From Edwardsiella hoshinae NBRC 105699 = ATCC 33379 (GTDB lineage Bacteria > Pseudomonadota > Gammaproteobacteria > Enterobacterales > Enterobacteriaceae): 64,000 nucleotides of DNA. Numbering within the stretch: position 1 is the stretch's first letter; every line of letters starts with the position of its first letter. The stretch lies in the NCBI RefSeq assembly GCF_000474215.1, contig NZ_BAUC01000021.1, positions 1-64,000 of the forward strand. The letters are read 5' to 3'. Shown here piece after piece: positions 9,337-19,148 of the stretch. A program made the position numbers and the translations under genes. The notes beneath the pieces were generated by a model. The model saw only the letters and a list, made by a program, of their open reading frames with translations, ran no database searches and was not told the origin of the DNA.

Positions 9337-9846
9337 ATGTCCGTCAGCGCCGCACCGGCCAAGATTGCCATCGTCATGGGATCGAAAAGCGATTGGGCCA
9401 CCATGCAGTTTGCCGTCGAAATCCTGAGCCAGCTTGACGTGGCATACCACGTCGAGGTGGTTTCCGCGCACCGCACCCCGGATAAGCTGTTTCGTTTCGC
9501 CGAGCAGGCCGAGGCGCGTGGACTCCAGGTGATCATCGCCGGTGCCGGCGGAGCGGCACATCTGCCCGGCATGCTGGCCGCCAAGACCCTACTGCCCGTG
9601 CTCGGCGTTCCGGTGCAGAGTGCCGCATTGAGCGGAGTCGATAGTCTTTACTCCATCGTCCAGATGCCGCGTGGAGTCCCGGTCGGTACCCTGGCCATCG
9701 GTAAGGCGGGGGCCGCTAACGCCGCCCTGCTGGCCGCCCAGATCCTGGCGCTGCACGATGCCGCTCTCGCCGGCCGCCTGGCTGCTTGGCGTCAGGCCCA
9801 GAGCGATGAGGTGCTGAATCATCCCGACCCGCGGGAGGAAGCATGA
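9337..9846 (+). CDS. purE: N5-carboxyaminoimidazole ribonucleotide mutase
   Basis: PurE converts N5-CAIR to CAIR in de novo purine synthesis. The 169-residue product has the class I PurE signatures [12 protein letters not shown] near residue 11, [11 protein letters not shown] near 47 (with the catalytic His), and [11 protein letters not shown]. It overlaps purK by four bases (ATGA), so translation is coupled. A PurR operator lies upstream. Confidence 0.98.
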   Translation: MSVSAAPAKIAIVMGSKSDWATMQFAVEILSQLDVAYHVEVVSAHRTPDKLFRFAEQAEARGLQVIIAGAGGAAHLPGMLAAKTLLPVLGVPVQSAALSGVDSLYSIVQMPRGVPVGTLAIGKAGAANAALLAAQILALHDAALAGRLAAWRQAQSDEVLNHPDPREEA

Positions 9847-10913
9847 AACCGGTCTGCGTATTAGGTGACGGCCAATTGGGACGCATGTTGCGCCAAGCCG
9901 GGGAGCCCCTGGGTATCGCGGTCTACCCCATCGGCATCGAGGCCGATCCGCACAGTGTGCCCTGGCAACAAGCGGTGATCAGCGCCGAGATCGAGCGCTG
10001 GCCTGACACCGCCCTGACCCGCGAGTTAGCCCGCCATCCGGCCTTCGTCAATCGCGACGTCTTCCCGCTCTTGGCCGATCGCTATAGCCAAAAACAGCTA
10101 TTGGATGAACTGGCGCTACCGAATGCGCCATGGCAGTTACTGGCTAGCCCCGCGGCTTGGCCGACACTATTCGAACGCCTCGGCCCGCTGACTATCGTCA
10201 AACGGCGTAGCGGCGGCTACGACGGGCGTGGCCAATGGCGGGTGCGTCCCGGCGAGCAGCATCAACTCGATCCGGCTCTGTATGGCGAATGCATCGTCGA
10301 ACAGGGGATCAACTTTCGTGGCGAGGTCTCGCTGATCGGGGCACGTGGACGCGATGGGCACTGCGTGTTCTATCCGCTGACCCATAACCTACACCAGGAT
10401 GGTATCTTGCGTGCCAGCGTAGTTTTTCCGCAGCCAGAGACCTTCTTGCAGGAGAAAGCGCAAACGATGCTGCAACGCATCATGCAACGCCTGGAATATG
10501 TGGGGGTCATGGCGATGGAGTGTTTCGTTGTCGATGACGACACTCTGTTGATCAATGAGTTAGCCCCACGGGTACACAATAGTGGTCACTGGACCCAAAA
10601 CGGCGCCTCGATCAGCCAATTTGAACTGCATCTGCGGGCCCTACTCGATCTGCCCTTACCACGCCCCGATGTCTCGACCCCTTCGGTGATGATCAACCTG
10701 ATCGGCACCGAACGCGATACAGCCTGGCTGGCCGGACCGTTGGTGCATCTGCACTGGTATCACAAGGCAGTACTCCCCGGGCGCAAAGTCGGCCACCTCA
10801 ACCTGAATCACTTCCAGTCTCAGCGTCTGGTCGGCGCGCTGGAAGCCCTGCGCACGCAGCTACCAGCGGCGTATCAAGACGGCTTGGCATGGGCTATCGC
10901 CCACCTGAGCTAA
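9843..10913 (+). CDS. purK: N5-carboxyaminoimidazole ribonucleotide synthase
   Basis: PurK carboxylates AIR with bicarbonate and ATP to give N5-CAIR, the substrate of PurE. The 356-residue product begins with the family signature [20 protein letters not shown] and has the ATP-grasp fold: [13 protein letters not shown] near residue 120, then [12 protein letters not shown] and [14 protein letters not shown]. It is translationally coupled to purE and convergent with ybbP. Confidence 0.98.
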   Translation: MKPVCVLGDGQLGRMLRQAGEPLGIAVYPIGIEADPHSVPWQQAVISAEIERWPDTALTRELARHPAFVNRDVFPLLADRYSQKQLLDELALPNAPWQLLASPAAWPTLFERLGPLTIVKRRSGGYDGRGQWRVRPGEQHQLDPALYGECIVEQGINFRGEVSLIGARGRDGHCVFYPLTHNLHQDGILRASVVFPQPETFLQEKAQTMLQRIMQRLEYVGVMAMECFVVDDDTLLINELAPRVHNSGHWTQNGASISQFELHLRALLDLPLPRPDVSTPSVMINLIGTERDTAWLAGPLVHLHWYHKAVLPGRKVGHLNLNHFQSQRLVGALEALRTQLPAAYQDGLAWAIAHLS

Positions 10914-10968
10914 CCCTGACGCGGGGGCCTGCCCAGAGCGACACGCCCCCTCCGGCCACATGCGCGAG

Positions 10969-13374
10969 TCAACGAATACACTGGCGGCGGCCGAGCAGCC
11001 CGTGGCCCAGTGCTGCCCCACAGGCACCGAGCAGCAAGGCCGCGCCCGACGGCAACAGCCACCACAACGACCAGGTAGGCTGCCAGGGGAAGTCAAAAAC
11101 CCGACGCTGCAACAGCCACAATGCCGCCTCAGCCCCGGCGGCAGCCACCATTCCCGCGACCCATCCCAACAAGATAAACTCGGCATACAGCGTCGTACGC
11201 AACAGGCGACGCGGCGCGCCGAGGATACGGTATACCCGCAGCTCCTGGCGCCGTCGCTGCATGCCGACCTGAACCTGCGCCAGCAACAACAACACGCCAC
11301 ACAGCACCACCAGCGCCACCATCACCTCCAAGGCACGCCCGACCTGCGTCAACACCTGCTGCGCCTGTCGCAGGATCGCCCCCATATCCACCAACGTCAG
11401 AGTCGGAAACTGACGATTCAACTGCACCAACAGGCGTGTATCCCCCTGATAACGGAAGCTGGTCAGCCAGCTCTGCGGTTGGGCATCCAGCGCCCCCGGA
11501 GGAAAAATAAAGTAAAAGTTGGGGCGCAGACTCTCCCAATCCACCCGGCGTAAGCTGGTGATTTTGGCGCTAAACTGGCGGCTATCGCCGCTAAAGGTCA
11601 GGCGATCGCCCAACTTTAGCCCCAGACGCCCAGCCAGCCCTTGCTCTACCGAGACCCCACCCTCACCCGGTGGCCAATGACCGGCCGTCAAGGGATTCCC
11701 CGCCGGCAAATCCGCCAGCCAGGTAAGATTTAACTCGCGATTGAGCGACTCCTCTTGTCCCTGGCGTACGGGCCGCTGGTCATTGATCGCCGTCAGTCGT
11801 GCCAGCACGATGGGATAAAAGCGCTGCGGCGTCACCCCATGTTGCCGCAGAAAATCCAGCAACGGTTGGTGCTGCTCCGCGCCAATATTCAACAGGAAGT
11901 AGTTGGGACTATCGGCCGGCAACTGCTGACGCCAACGCTCCAGCAGATCACCACGCAAGGTTAATAACAGGGCCAACAACATGAAAGAAAGGGAAAAGGC
12001 CGCCAACTGACTCAGCGTGGCACCCGGCTGGCGCAACAGACGCCCCAAAGCCAGGCGTAACGCCAAATGCCCTGGAACCAGACGACGTAGCCCACATAGC
12101 GTCAGCCAGCCGATCACCGCCAACACTAGGGCCAACAACGCCATACCGAACAACAGCGACCAGAGCAGCGGACTGGCGCCGATCAGCCCCAGCAACACCG
12201 CCAGTAACACCACTGCCATCAACGGTAAGTAATAGCGCAACGGCCAGACCGGATGCAACGCATCGGCGCGCAGTACCCGCAGCGGCGGCGTCGCCAACAA
12301 CTGGCGATAGGGACGCAAGCCGACCAGTAGCGCCATCAACGGCATGCCGGCCAACGCCCACAACCAGGGCCATGCGCTTGGGGCCGGGAGATCGGCGGGC
12401 AGCAAGGGGGCGAGCAACCACAGTAGCCCGCCCTCGACGGCCAATCCGAGCCCGACACCGACCAGCAGTGCCGAAGCCAACAGCCATAACCACTGGCCCG
12501 CTATCCAGCGGAATACGGTGCGCCGTCCCCCTCCCAGCGTTTTCAACAACGCCACCCAGGCATAACGGCTGCGGCAGTAATGGTTCATCGCGATAGCGAC
12601 AGCAGCCATCGCCAACAGCAACGTTAACAGCACCGACAACAGCAGGAACTGTTGCGCCCGCGCCAAGGTACGACCCAACACATTCGAACCTTGATCGGCC
12701 TGGGTCAGACGCTGATCAGGCTGGAGACGCGTGCTCAGATAGGCATCGTAACGCGCCAACGCCGCACGACTCCCCGCCAACCCGTAACGGTAGCTCACCC
12801 GACTGCCCGGTTGCACCACACCACTGCGCCGCGCATCCGCTAGGGTGATCACGAGGCGTGGCGCGGTAGGCAACAGGCTAAAGGCGGCATCCGGCTCCTG
12901 CATCACCTCTCCGGCGACGCGCAGGCGGATATCGCCCACCTCCACGGTATCGCCGGGGCGCAAGGCTAACTGCGCCATCAGCCGTGGGGCGAGTAGGGCC
13001 TCGCCGGGGCGGGGCAGTAAGCCGGGCGGCTGTGTCGTCAAACGACCATACAGGGGATAGGCGGCATCGACCGCCTTGACCTCCGCCAATTGGAGCTGGC
13101 CTGCGGCATAGACCATGGTTGAGAAGACCCACTGCTGGCTGACACGCACCTCATCACGCCGTGCCTGCGTCAACCATGTCTCGGCCAGTGGCTGGTAACT
13201 GCGCACCACCCGATCGGCGGCGATCGCCTCACGCCCCTGCCGTTGCAACCCCTGCTCCAAACGGTCACCGATGCGCCCCAGCGCCAACACGCAAGCCACC
13301 GCCAAGGCCAACGCCAGCCAGACGATCAATAACGACGGGGTACGCCATTCGCGCCAGAACCAGCACCGGATCAC
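10969..13374 (-). CDS. ybbP: ABC transporter permease, FtsX/LolC-like (YbbP)
   Basis: The 801-residue product is close to E. coli YbbP (804). The N-terminus (VIRCWFWREWRTP) uses a GTG start that overlaps the ybbA stop as GTGA; the longer ATG frame would intrude into ybbA. One N-terminal membrane helix precedes a large periplasmic domain, followed by a central block of several helices, a second periplasmic domain and three C-terminal helices (about ten in all), the plan of MacB/FtsX-like permeases. With YbbA it forms a putative exporter or mechanotransmission complex of unknown substrate. The neighbouring lipase-like tesA and ybbO suggest lipid-related work, but this is inference. Confidence 0.93.
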   Translation of the reverse strand: MIRCWFWREWRTPSLLIVWLALALAVACVLALGRIGDRLEQGLQRQGREAIAADRVVRSYQPLAETWLTQARRDEVRVSQQWVFSTMVYAAGQLQLAEVKAVDAAYPLYGRLTTQPPGLLPRPGEALLAPRLMAQLALRPGDTVEVGDIRLRVAGEVMQEPDAAFSLLPTAPRLVITLADARRSGVVQPGSRVSYRYGLAGSRAALARYDAYLSTRLQPDQRLTQADQGSNVLGRTLARAQQFLLLSVLLTLLLAMAAVAIAMNHYCRSRYAWVALLKTLGGGRRTVFRWIAGQWLWLLASALLVGVGLGLAVEGGLLWLLAPLLPADLPAPSAWPWLWALAGMPLMALLVGLRPYRQLLATPPLRVLRADALHPVWPLRYYLPLMAVVLLAVLLGLIGASPLLWSLLFGMALLALVLAVIGWLTLCGLRRLVPGHLALRLALGRLLRQPGATLSQLAAFSLSFMLLALLLTLRGDLLERWRQQLPADSPNYFLLNIGAEQHQPLLDFLRQHGVTPQRFYPIVLARLTAINDQRPVRQGQEESLNRELNLTWLADLPAGNPLTAGHWPPGEGGVSVEQGLAGRLGLKLGDRLTFSGDSRQFSAKITSLRRVDWESLRPNFYFIFPPGALDAQPQSWLTSFRYQGDTRLLVQLNRQFPTLTLVDMGAILRQAQQVLTQVGRALEVMVALVVLCGVLLLLAQVQVGMQRRRQELRVYRILGAPRRLLRTTLYAEFILLGWVAGMVAAAGAEAALWLLQRRVFDFPWQPTWSLWWLLPSGAALLLGACGAALGHGLLGRRQCIR

Positions 13375-14057
13375 GCAACCTCCCGCAGACAACCCTCTTG
13401 CAAGCGCAGGCGCCGCTGACAACGCGCCGCCAACTGTGCATCGTGCGTCACCATCACCAGCGTCGTTCCTTGGCGCAGGTTCAGTTCGAAGAGCAGATCG
13501 GCAACGCGCTCTCCAGTCTGGCGATCCAGGTTACCCGTCGGCTCGTCGGCAAACAGGATCTGTGGCCGGGCGCTAAAGGCACGCGCCAGTGCTACCCGCT
13601 GCTGTTCACCGCCAGACAGTTGCGCCGGAAGATGTTGCAGACGTTGCCCTAGACCAACCTGTTGCAGCAACGCCACCGCACGCTGGCGACTCTCGCGCTC
13701 GCCCTCACCACGCAGTAACGCCGGCAGTTGCACATTTTCCAGCGCCGTCAAGGTCGGTACCAGCATAAACGCCTGAAAGACGAAGCCGATGTCGTGAGCC
13801 CGCAACGCGGCACGCTGATCCTCGTCGAGATGCGCGAGGGATTGACCCAGTAACCACACCTCGCCGGAACTAGCATCATCCAGCCCGGCCAAGATGCCCA
13901 ACAGCGTCGACTTTCCCGATCCGGACTCCCCGATCAGCGCCAAGCTCTGCCCACGTTTGACAACTAGCTCGACAGCAGTGAGGATGGAGATCTGACTTTC
14001 ACCCTCACCGACGCGTTTGGCAACATGATGAACTTCAATAACGTTTTGCGCTGGCAT
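13371..14057 (-). CDS. ybbA: ABC transporter ATP-binding protein YbbA
   Basis: 228 residues, the same length as E. coli YbbA. Walker A is GESGSGKST at 43-51, the signature LSGGEQQRVALARAF and Walker B ILFADEPTGNLD follow, with the switch His in MVTHD. It belongs to the LolD/MacB ATPase group and partners YbbP, whose start overlaps its stop. The first 33 bases overlap the start of the divergent tesA gene, an arrangement conserved in E. coli, so both genes share an unusually tight divergent start region. Confidence 0.96.
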   Translation of the reverse strand: MPAQNVIEVHHVAKRVGEGESQISILTAVELVVKRGQSLALIGESGSGKSTLLGILAGLDDASSGEVWLLGQSLAHLDEDQRAALRAHDIGFVFQAFMLVPTLTALENVQLPALLRGEGERESRQRAVALLQQVGLGQRLQHLPAQLSGGEQQRVALARAFSARPQILFADEPTGNLDRQTGERVADLLFELNLRQGTTLVMVTHDAQLAARCQRRLRLQEGCLREVA

Positions 14058-14681
14058 CTCCCGCTCCTGTTGGTGATGTGCCTATTGAGCCTGACAGCGG
14101 CGCGCGCCGACACCCTGTTGGTATTGGGTGACAGCCTGAGCGCCGCCTACCGCCTGCCGGAACAACAAGGCTGGGTCGCTCGCCTCGCCTTACGTGCTCA
14201 GGCACTGACGCCGCCAGTGACGGTGATCAACGCCAGCATCAGCGGCGATACGGCTGAGCAAGGGCTGCATCGTCTAGCGGCACTGCTGCGCCAACACCAG
14301 CCCCGCTGGGTCCTGATCGAGCTTGGTGCCAACGATGGCCTGCGCGGCTTCCCGCCTGACGCCATCGCCGCCACCCTGACGGCGATCGTCGCTCAGGTGC
14401 GTGCGGCCGGGGCCACACCACTGTTGATGCAGATCCGCCTGCCTCCCAACTATGGCCGGCGCTACGGCGAGGCCTTCGCCGCCCTCTATCCTCAACTGGC
14501 CGAGCGCCTCCATCTGACGCTACTGCCCTTCTATATGGAGCAGGTGATCACACGGCCCGAATGGATGCAGGACGACGGTTTGCACCCCAACGCGCAGGCC
14601 CAACCGTTCATCGCCGACTGGATGGCACAGCAGCTATTACCACTACTGAGACCGATGAAAAAAACAGCGGCATCCCATTAA
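14025..14681 (+). CDS. tesA: Acyl-CoA thioesterase I / lysophospholipase L1 / protease I
   Basis: A periplasmic SGNH-family hydrolase of 218 residues. The signal peptide (residues 1-28, cleavage near AARA-D) is followed by block I GDSLSAAYRL at 35 with the nucleophile Ser37, block II with SISGDTAEQG, the GAND block III (LGANDGLRG) and C-terminal DGLHP with the catalytic Asp and His. It hydrolyses acyl-CoA, lysophospholipids and some esters. The N-terminus MMNFNNV is the same as in E. coli. The 5' end overlaps ybbA on the other strand. Confidence 0.96.
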   Translation: MMNFNNVLRWHLPLLLVMCLLSLTAARADTLLVLGDSLSAAYRLPEQQGWVARLALRAQALTPPVTVINASISGDTAEQGLHRLAALLRQHQPRWVLIELGANDGLRGFPPDAIAATLTAIVAQVRAAGATPLLMQIRLPPNYGRRYGEAFAALYPQLAERLHLTLLPFYMEQVITRPEWMQDDGLHPNAQAQPFIADWMAQQLLPLLRPMKKTAASH

Positions 14682-14727
14682 TTAAACATGAATATTCAGC
14701 GACCAACAGAGCAACTTAGGTAAAATT

Positions 14728-15513
14728 ATGCAAAAAGCCATCTTAATCACCGGCTGTTCGAGCGGTATCGGCCTGGCAGCGGCGCAGGATCTTCAGCGGC
14801 GCGGCTACCGGGTACTGGCCGCCTGCCGCAAGGCCGAGGATGTGGCGGCGATGAACGCCATGGGGATGGAGGGGATCCTGTTGGATCTCGACGACGCGCG
14901 CAGCGTCGAGCACGCTGCCCAGCAGGTGCTGGCGCTGACCCATGGCCGCCTGTACGCCCTGTTCAATAACGGCGGTTTCGGTCTCTATGGCCCCCTCAGT
15001 CAGATCAGCCGAGCCGATCTGGAGCGCCAGTTTTCTACCAATCTATTCGGAACTCATCAACTGACGCGCTTACTGCTGCCAGCGATGCAGGCCCAGGGCG
15101 AAGGACGCATCATCCAGACTAGCTCGATCATGGGGATCGTGGCGACCCCGGGAAGGGGCGCCTACGCCGCCAGCAAGTTTGCCCTGGAAGGATGGTCGGA
15201 CGCATTACGCATGGAACTACGGGGTAGTGGCATTCATGTGGCGCTGATCGAGCCTGGTCCCCTCACCACCCGCTTCACCCACAACGTGCATCAGTGTAAT
15301 CACGAGCAACCGGTCACCAATCCCGGCATCGCCGCCCGCTTTACCCTGACGCCAGAGGCGGTGCTGCCCAAGCTGCGCCATGCATTGGAAAGTCCGCGCC
15401 CACGCCAACGTTATCCCGTCACCGTAATCGCCCATGTTCTCAGTCTGTTGCGGCGCATTCTGCCCGGTCGACTGCTGGATCGCATTCTCAGTGGCCATGC
15501 GACGGCACGCTAG
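14728..15513 (+). CDS. ybbO: Short-chain dehydrogenase/reductase YbbO
   Basis: 261 residues with the classical SDR pattern: the TGCSSGIG nucleotide-binding loop at 8-15, an active-site Ser at 132-133 and YAASK at 146-150. The usual NNAG is NNGG here. E. coli YbbO is an NADP-dependent aldehyde reductase; the substrate here is not shown by sequence. It follows tesA by 46 bases and precedes cnoX, as in E. coli. Confidence 0.93.
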   Translation: MQKAILITGCSSGIGLAAAQDLQRRGYRVLAACRKAEDVAAMNAMGMEGILLDLDDARSVEHAAQQVLALTHGRLYALFNNGGFGLYGPLSQISRADLERQFSTNLFGTHQLTRLLLPAMQAQGEGRIIQTSSIMGIVATPGRGAYAASKFALEGWSDALRMELRGSGIHVALIEPGPLTTRFTHNVHQCNHEQPVTNPGIAARFTLTPEAVLPKLRHALESPRPRQRYPVTVIAHVLSLLRRILPGRLLDRILSGHATAR

Positions 15514-15580
15514 GCTTGCAATCGCGGCAACAGCCCCCATATCTAAGATCATCTAGCCGAAGGGATCGAGAGAAACCACC

Positions 15581-16435
15581 ATGATCAACGCTACCGTAGT
15601 CAATATTACCGAAGCCAACCTGCACCAGACCCTGGAGCAATCCATGTCCGTGCCGGTCCTGTTTTATTTTTGGTCGGCCCGCAGCCAGCATTGCGAGCAG
15701 CTCACGCCGCTGTTGGATAAGCTGGCCAACGAATACGCCGGGCAGTTTATCTTGGCCAAAGTCGACTGCGACGCCGAGCAGATGGTAGCGGCACAGTTCG
15801 GCCTGCGCGCCATCCCGACGGTCTACCTATTTAAAGACGGTCAACCGCTTGATGGTTTTCAGGGGCCACAACCGGAAGAGCAAATCCGTGATCTGCTAGC
15901 ACGCGTATTGCCGAAACCGGAAGAGCTGAAAGCCGCCCAGGCCGCCGAGCTAATGGCCAATGGCGACATGGCCGGCGCGCTGCCGTTACTGAAAGAGGCT
16001 CATGCGCTGGCTCCGACCCGCAGTGACATCACCCTGGCGTTGGCGGAGACGCTGATCGCGCTCAACCGCAGCGAGGATGCCAGCGAGTTGCTGACTCGCG
16101 TGCCGTTACAGGATCAAGACAGCCACTATCAGAGCCTGATCGCCCAGATAGAACTGCTGAAACAGGCGGCCGATACGCCGGAGATCCAGCTACTGCAACA
16201 ACAGGTTGCCGAGCAGCCGCAAGATGTCTCTCTGGCCGTACAGCTGGCGTTGCAACTCCACCAGGTGGGACGCAATGAAGAGGCGTTAACCTTGCTGATG
16301 GATCACCTGCGCCACGATCTGAACGCCGGCGATGGCGCCGCGCGCAAGACGCTGATGGATATTCTGGCCGCGCTAGGCACCGGTGATGCGCTGGCTGGTA
16401 AGTTCCGCCGCCAACTCTACGCACTGATGTACTGA
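15581..16435 (+). CDS. cnoX: Chaperedoxin CnoX (YbbN)
   Basis: 284 residues, the E. coli length. An N-terminal thioredoxin-like domain (1-110) has SQHC at 35-38 instead of the CGPC redox pair, so it lacks normal oxidoreductase activity; C-terminal TPR-like helices follow (115-284). In E. coli this protein holds unfolding clients under hypochlorous stress, forms mixed disulfides and hands clients to GroEL and DnaK. The last codons (Leu-Met-Tyr-stop) form the first unit of an octamer tandem repeat that continues past the gene. Confidence 0.95.
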   Translation: MINATVVNITEANLHQTLEQSMSVPVLFYFWSARSQHCEQLTPLLDKLANEYAGQFILAKVDCDAEQMVAAQFGLRAIPTVYLFKDGQPLDGFQGPQPEEQIRDLLARVLPKPEELKAAQAAELMANGDMAGALPLLKEAHALAPTRSDITLALAETLIALNRSEDASELLTRVPLQDQDSHYQSLIAQIELLKQAADTPEIQLLQQQVAEQPQDVSLAVQLALQLHQVGRNEEALTLLMDHLRHDLNAGDGAARKTLMDILAALGTGDALAGKFRRQLYALMY

Positions 16436-16516
16436 TGTGCTGATGTACTGATGTGCTGATGTGCTGATGTGCTGATGTACTGATGTGCTGATGTGCTGAT
16501 GTGCTGATGTGCTGAT
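16424..16516 (+). repeat. Octamer tandem repeat, 11 copies, overlapping the end of cnoX
   Basis: CTGATGT(A/G) is repeated head to tail: eleven complete units at 16424-16511 plus five further bases. Units 1, 3 and 7 end in A, the rest in G. The first unit encodes the last codons of cnoX and the stop codon lies in unit 2, so most of the array is untranslated 3' sequence. Copy-number change would leave the protein unaltered but would alter the length of the mRNA tail. Confidence 0.95.
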
Positions 16517-16804
16517 CGCTACAGGCTGTCTGCCGCCGCCGCGTCTGTCCACTACCCCGTTCGCTTTCCGCCGACGGGGTATTTTATTGCCTGCCGTGTA
16601 AAGGTTCCCGGTAACATTTCTGCGATACCGAATGGTTAGCACGGAATTTCAATTTTTTCCCCTGCCAGACCTCAAATTCTCGATAAATCATATAAATAAC
16701 CAAACTTTTTATTGAGCAAAGTCATATATTCTGCAAAAGTATTGCTGAATATTCTAAATCTTGTATTTTGTAACACTTCTACCCCAGGCATAAGGAAATG
16801 ATCC

Positions 16805-17551
16805 ATGAGTAGTCCAATCTCCCCCCATGTACCCCCCAGCGCAAGCGAACCGCGCGTCGGTTTTGGGGCATATATCGCCCTGCTGTTTGCAATGGTGTTC
16901 TTCTCCGGTCTATTGGGCGGCAAAGAGTGGTATGGCGTCTTCGACTTCACCACGCTGAATGGTGCATTCGGTAAAGTCGTCACCGGTGTCAACGGTGCCG
17001 GCGAGACGATCAACGCCGCCACCAGTTCTTTCCGTGGTAAGGGCGGCTCCGGCGCTATGGACGGTTTTCTGTTCGCCGTCGGTCTGATCCCGGCGGTCAT
17101 GTTCGCCTTGGGGATGATCAACGTGCTGGAGCACTACGGTGCATTGAATGCGGCGCGCAAGCTATTAACCCCGCTGCTGCGTCCGCTGCTGGGCATCCCG
17201 GGCTCCGCAGGCCTGGCGATGATCGGCTCCCTGCAAAGCACCGACGTTGGTGCCTCGCTGACCCGTAATCTGTCCGACGACCGACAGATCACCGAGCATG
17301 AGCGCGACGTCTTCACCATGTTCCAGTTCTCCGCCGGCGCGATGATCACCAACTTTTTCTCTTCCGGTGCGGTCCTGTTCACCCTGATGACCATCGATGG
17401 TACCCCGGCGGTTCCGGCCTCCATCGGCCTGTGCGTAGCAGTGATGTTCGTGATGAAGATCTTCGGCGCCAACCTGCTACGTCTCATCCTGCGCCTCACC
17501 GCAGGGAAGCACGCTAAAACCGACATCAATCCGGCACAGGGAGAAGCCTAA
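16805..17551 (+). CDS. yjiH: YjiH-family membrane protein (nucleoside-recognition/gate domain)
   Basis: 248 residues with about five to six membrane helices. It contains the gate-type motif around GSLQSTDVGASLTRNLSDD and FQFSAGAMITNFFSSGAVL typical of the nucleoside-recognition domain family and of YjiH. Its stop overlaps the yjiG start (TAATG), indicating translational coupling. In E. coli the pair yjiH-yjiG precedes the isoaspartyl dipeptidase gene iadA, so a peptide or amino-acid transport role is plausible but untested. RBS AAGGA lies upstream of the start. Confidence 0.85.
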   Translation: MSSPISPHVPPSASEPRVGFGAYIALLFAMVFFSGLLGGKEWYGVFDFTTLNGAFGKVVTGVNGAGETINAATSSFRGKGGSGAMDGFLFAVGLIPAVMFALGMINVLEHYGALNAARKLLTPLLRPLLGIPGSAGLAMIGSLQSTDVGASLTRNLSDDRQITEHERDVFTMFQFSAGAMITNFFSSGAVLFTLMTIDGTPAVPASIGLCVAVMFVMKIFGANLLRLILRLTAGKHAKTDINPAQGEA

Positions 17552-18015
17552 TGTCTGCACCGACTTCAAATCCGATGATCACCGACGTCTTTGTCGCCGG
17601 CGCGCGCAAAGGTTGGAATATCGCCACCACCAGTACTCTACCCAACGTCTTGATGGCCTTCGTGTTGATCAAAGCGCTGGAAATCACCGGCGCCCTGAAA
17701 GGACTGGCGTTGGTATTCGGCCCGCTGATGGGACTGTTTGGCCTGCCGGGTGAAGCTGCCGCCGTTCTGATCGGCGGCTGGATGTCGATGGGCGGCGGTG
17801 TTGGTGTTGCCGTGGCGCTGTTCGACCAGGGCATGCTCACCGGCACCCACTTGGCAATCCTGGCACCGGCTATCTACCTGATGGGCTCGCAGATCCAGTA
17901 CGCAGGGCGCATCCTCGGGGTGATCGGCACCGCCGCGAAACGCATTCCGCTGATGATCGGCATCTCGGTCATCAACGCCTTCCTCGCCATGTTGATCATG
18001 CGCGTCATCCTGTAA
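17551..18015 (+). CDS. yjiG: YjiG-family membrane protein (gate domain)
   Basis: 154 residues with four or more hydrophobic segments and Gly-rich turns (GGWMSMGGGVGVAVALFDQG), matching YjiG. It is the second half of a two-protein membrane unit with YjiH and starts on its stop codon. The next gene, an M20 peptidase, begins 20 bases later; the three form one operon. Substrate unknown. Confidence 0.85.
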   Translation: MSAPTSNPMITDVFVAGARKGWNIATTSTLPNVLMAFVLIKALEITGALKGLALVFGPLMGLFGLPGEAAAVLIGGWMSMGGGVGVAVALFDQGMLTGTHLAILAPAIYLMGSQIQYAGRILGVIGTAAKRIPLMIGISVINAFLAMLIMRVIL

Positions 18016-18035
18016 CGTCACGGAGCGATAAGACG

Positions 18036-19148
18036 ATGCAAATGGAACAGTATCTGGACGAACTGCGTAGCGTAGTCAACGTCGATTGTGGCACCCAGAC
18101 CCGCGAGGGCGTGGCCCACGTCGCCGACACTTTCACCCGCCTGTATCGTGATGCCGGCTGGCACGCGGAGCAGGTCGATCTCGGCGATCAGGTCGGGCCG
18201 GGGGTCTTTGTCACCAACCAGCCGCAGGCCGATCACTACGATGTGCTGCTGGTGGGCCATATGGACACCGTCTTCCCGCCGGGTACCGCCGCCGAACGGC
18301 CGCTAAGCGTACGCGACGGCCGTGTCTACGGGCCGGGCGTCTCCGACATGAAGAGCGGGCTGCTCAACATCCTGTGGGCATTACGCGGCCTGGAGGCATC
18401 AGATCGTCAGCGTCTGCGTATTGCCGTCGCCATGAACCCGGACGAGGAGACTGGCTCGGTCTACTCCCACCAGTGGATCGGCGAACTGGCCAAGCGCAGT
18501 GGCTGCGTACTGGTATGCGAAGCGGCACGGGCCGACGGCTCGTTAGTGAAAGCGCGTAAGGGTATGGCGCGTTATCGCCTCAACTTCCACGGTGTCGCCG
18601 CTCATGCTGGTAACGATCCGGACAAGGGCCGCTCCGCCATCACCGCGCTGGCCCATGCCATCATCGCCATCAACCAGCTAGCGGACAGCGATAAGGGCAC
18701 CACCCTCAACGTCGGGGTAATCAACGGTGGCGACGCGGCAAACATCGTCCCCGATCACGCCCAGGCGGTGGTCGATCTGCGCTTCTGGTGCAATGACGAA
18801 TACCAACGCGTCAGCCAAGCGTTGCAGGCACGCTGCCAGAAGCCTTTCCTGGAAGGGGTTAGCTGTGAGCTGCATCAGGACGCACACACCCCGGCTATGG
18901 CACCGTCGGCGGATACCGAAGCCCTGATGGCACGCGTCGAGCAGGCGGGGCGTGAAGAGGGGATCGCCATCACTTGGCAGGCGGTCGGTGGCGGCTCCGA
19001 TGCCAACCACACCGCCGCGCTGGGTATCCCCTCGCTGGATGGCTTCGGCCCGATCGGCGCCGGTTTCCATAGCCCGGCGGAGTACCTAGAGCTGGAGAGC
19101 ATCGCACCCCGCATCCGTCTGCTACGCCGAGTGATCGCGGGTCTGTAA
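18036..19148 (+). CDS. M20-family zinc metallopeptidase (carboxypeptidase G2-like)
   Basis: 370 residues with the M20 architecture. Metal-site motifs are VGHMDTVFP (His75, Asp77), GVSDMKSG with the bridging Asp near 106, and NPDEETGS with the catalytic Glu pair near 139; the dimerisation insert follows (VAAHAGNDPDKGRSA), and GGGSDANHTA supplies later ligands. Such enzymes remove C-terminal glutamate or cleave dipeptides in the cytoplasm. No signal peptide is seen. Placed where E. coli has iadA after yjiHG, it probably degrades whatever the pair imports; this link is inference. Confidence 0.88.
   Translation: MQMEQYLDELRSVVNVDCGTQTREGVAHVADTFTRLYRDAGWHAEQVDLGDQVGPGVFVTNQPQADHYDVLLVGHMDTVFPPGTAAERPLSVRDGRVYGPGVSDMKSGLLNILWALRGLEASDRQRLRIAVAMNPDEETGSVYSHQWIGELAKRSGCVLVCEAARADGSLVKARKGMARYRLNFHGVAAHAGNDPDKGRSAITALAHAIIAINQLADSDKGTTLNVGVINGGDAANIVPDHAQAVVDLRFWCNDEYQRVSQALQARCQKPFLEGVSCELHQDAHTPAMAPSADTEALMARVEQAGREEGIAITWQAVGGGSDANHTAALGIPSLDGFGPIGAGFHSPAEYLELESIAPRIRLLRRVIAGL

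Noticed and set aside
16424..16516. Octamer array as a CRISPR
   Set aside because: Units are 8 bp with no spacers; it is a simple tandem repeat.
16373..16642. Minus-strand frame with His/Ser/Thr repeats
   Set aside because: It is only the reverse reading of the octamer array after cnoX.
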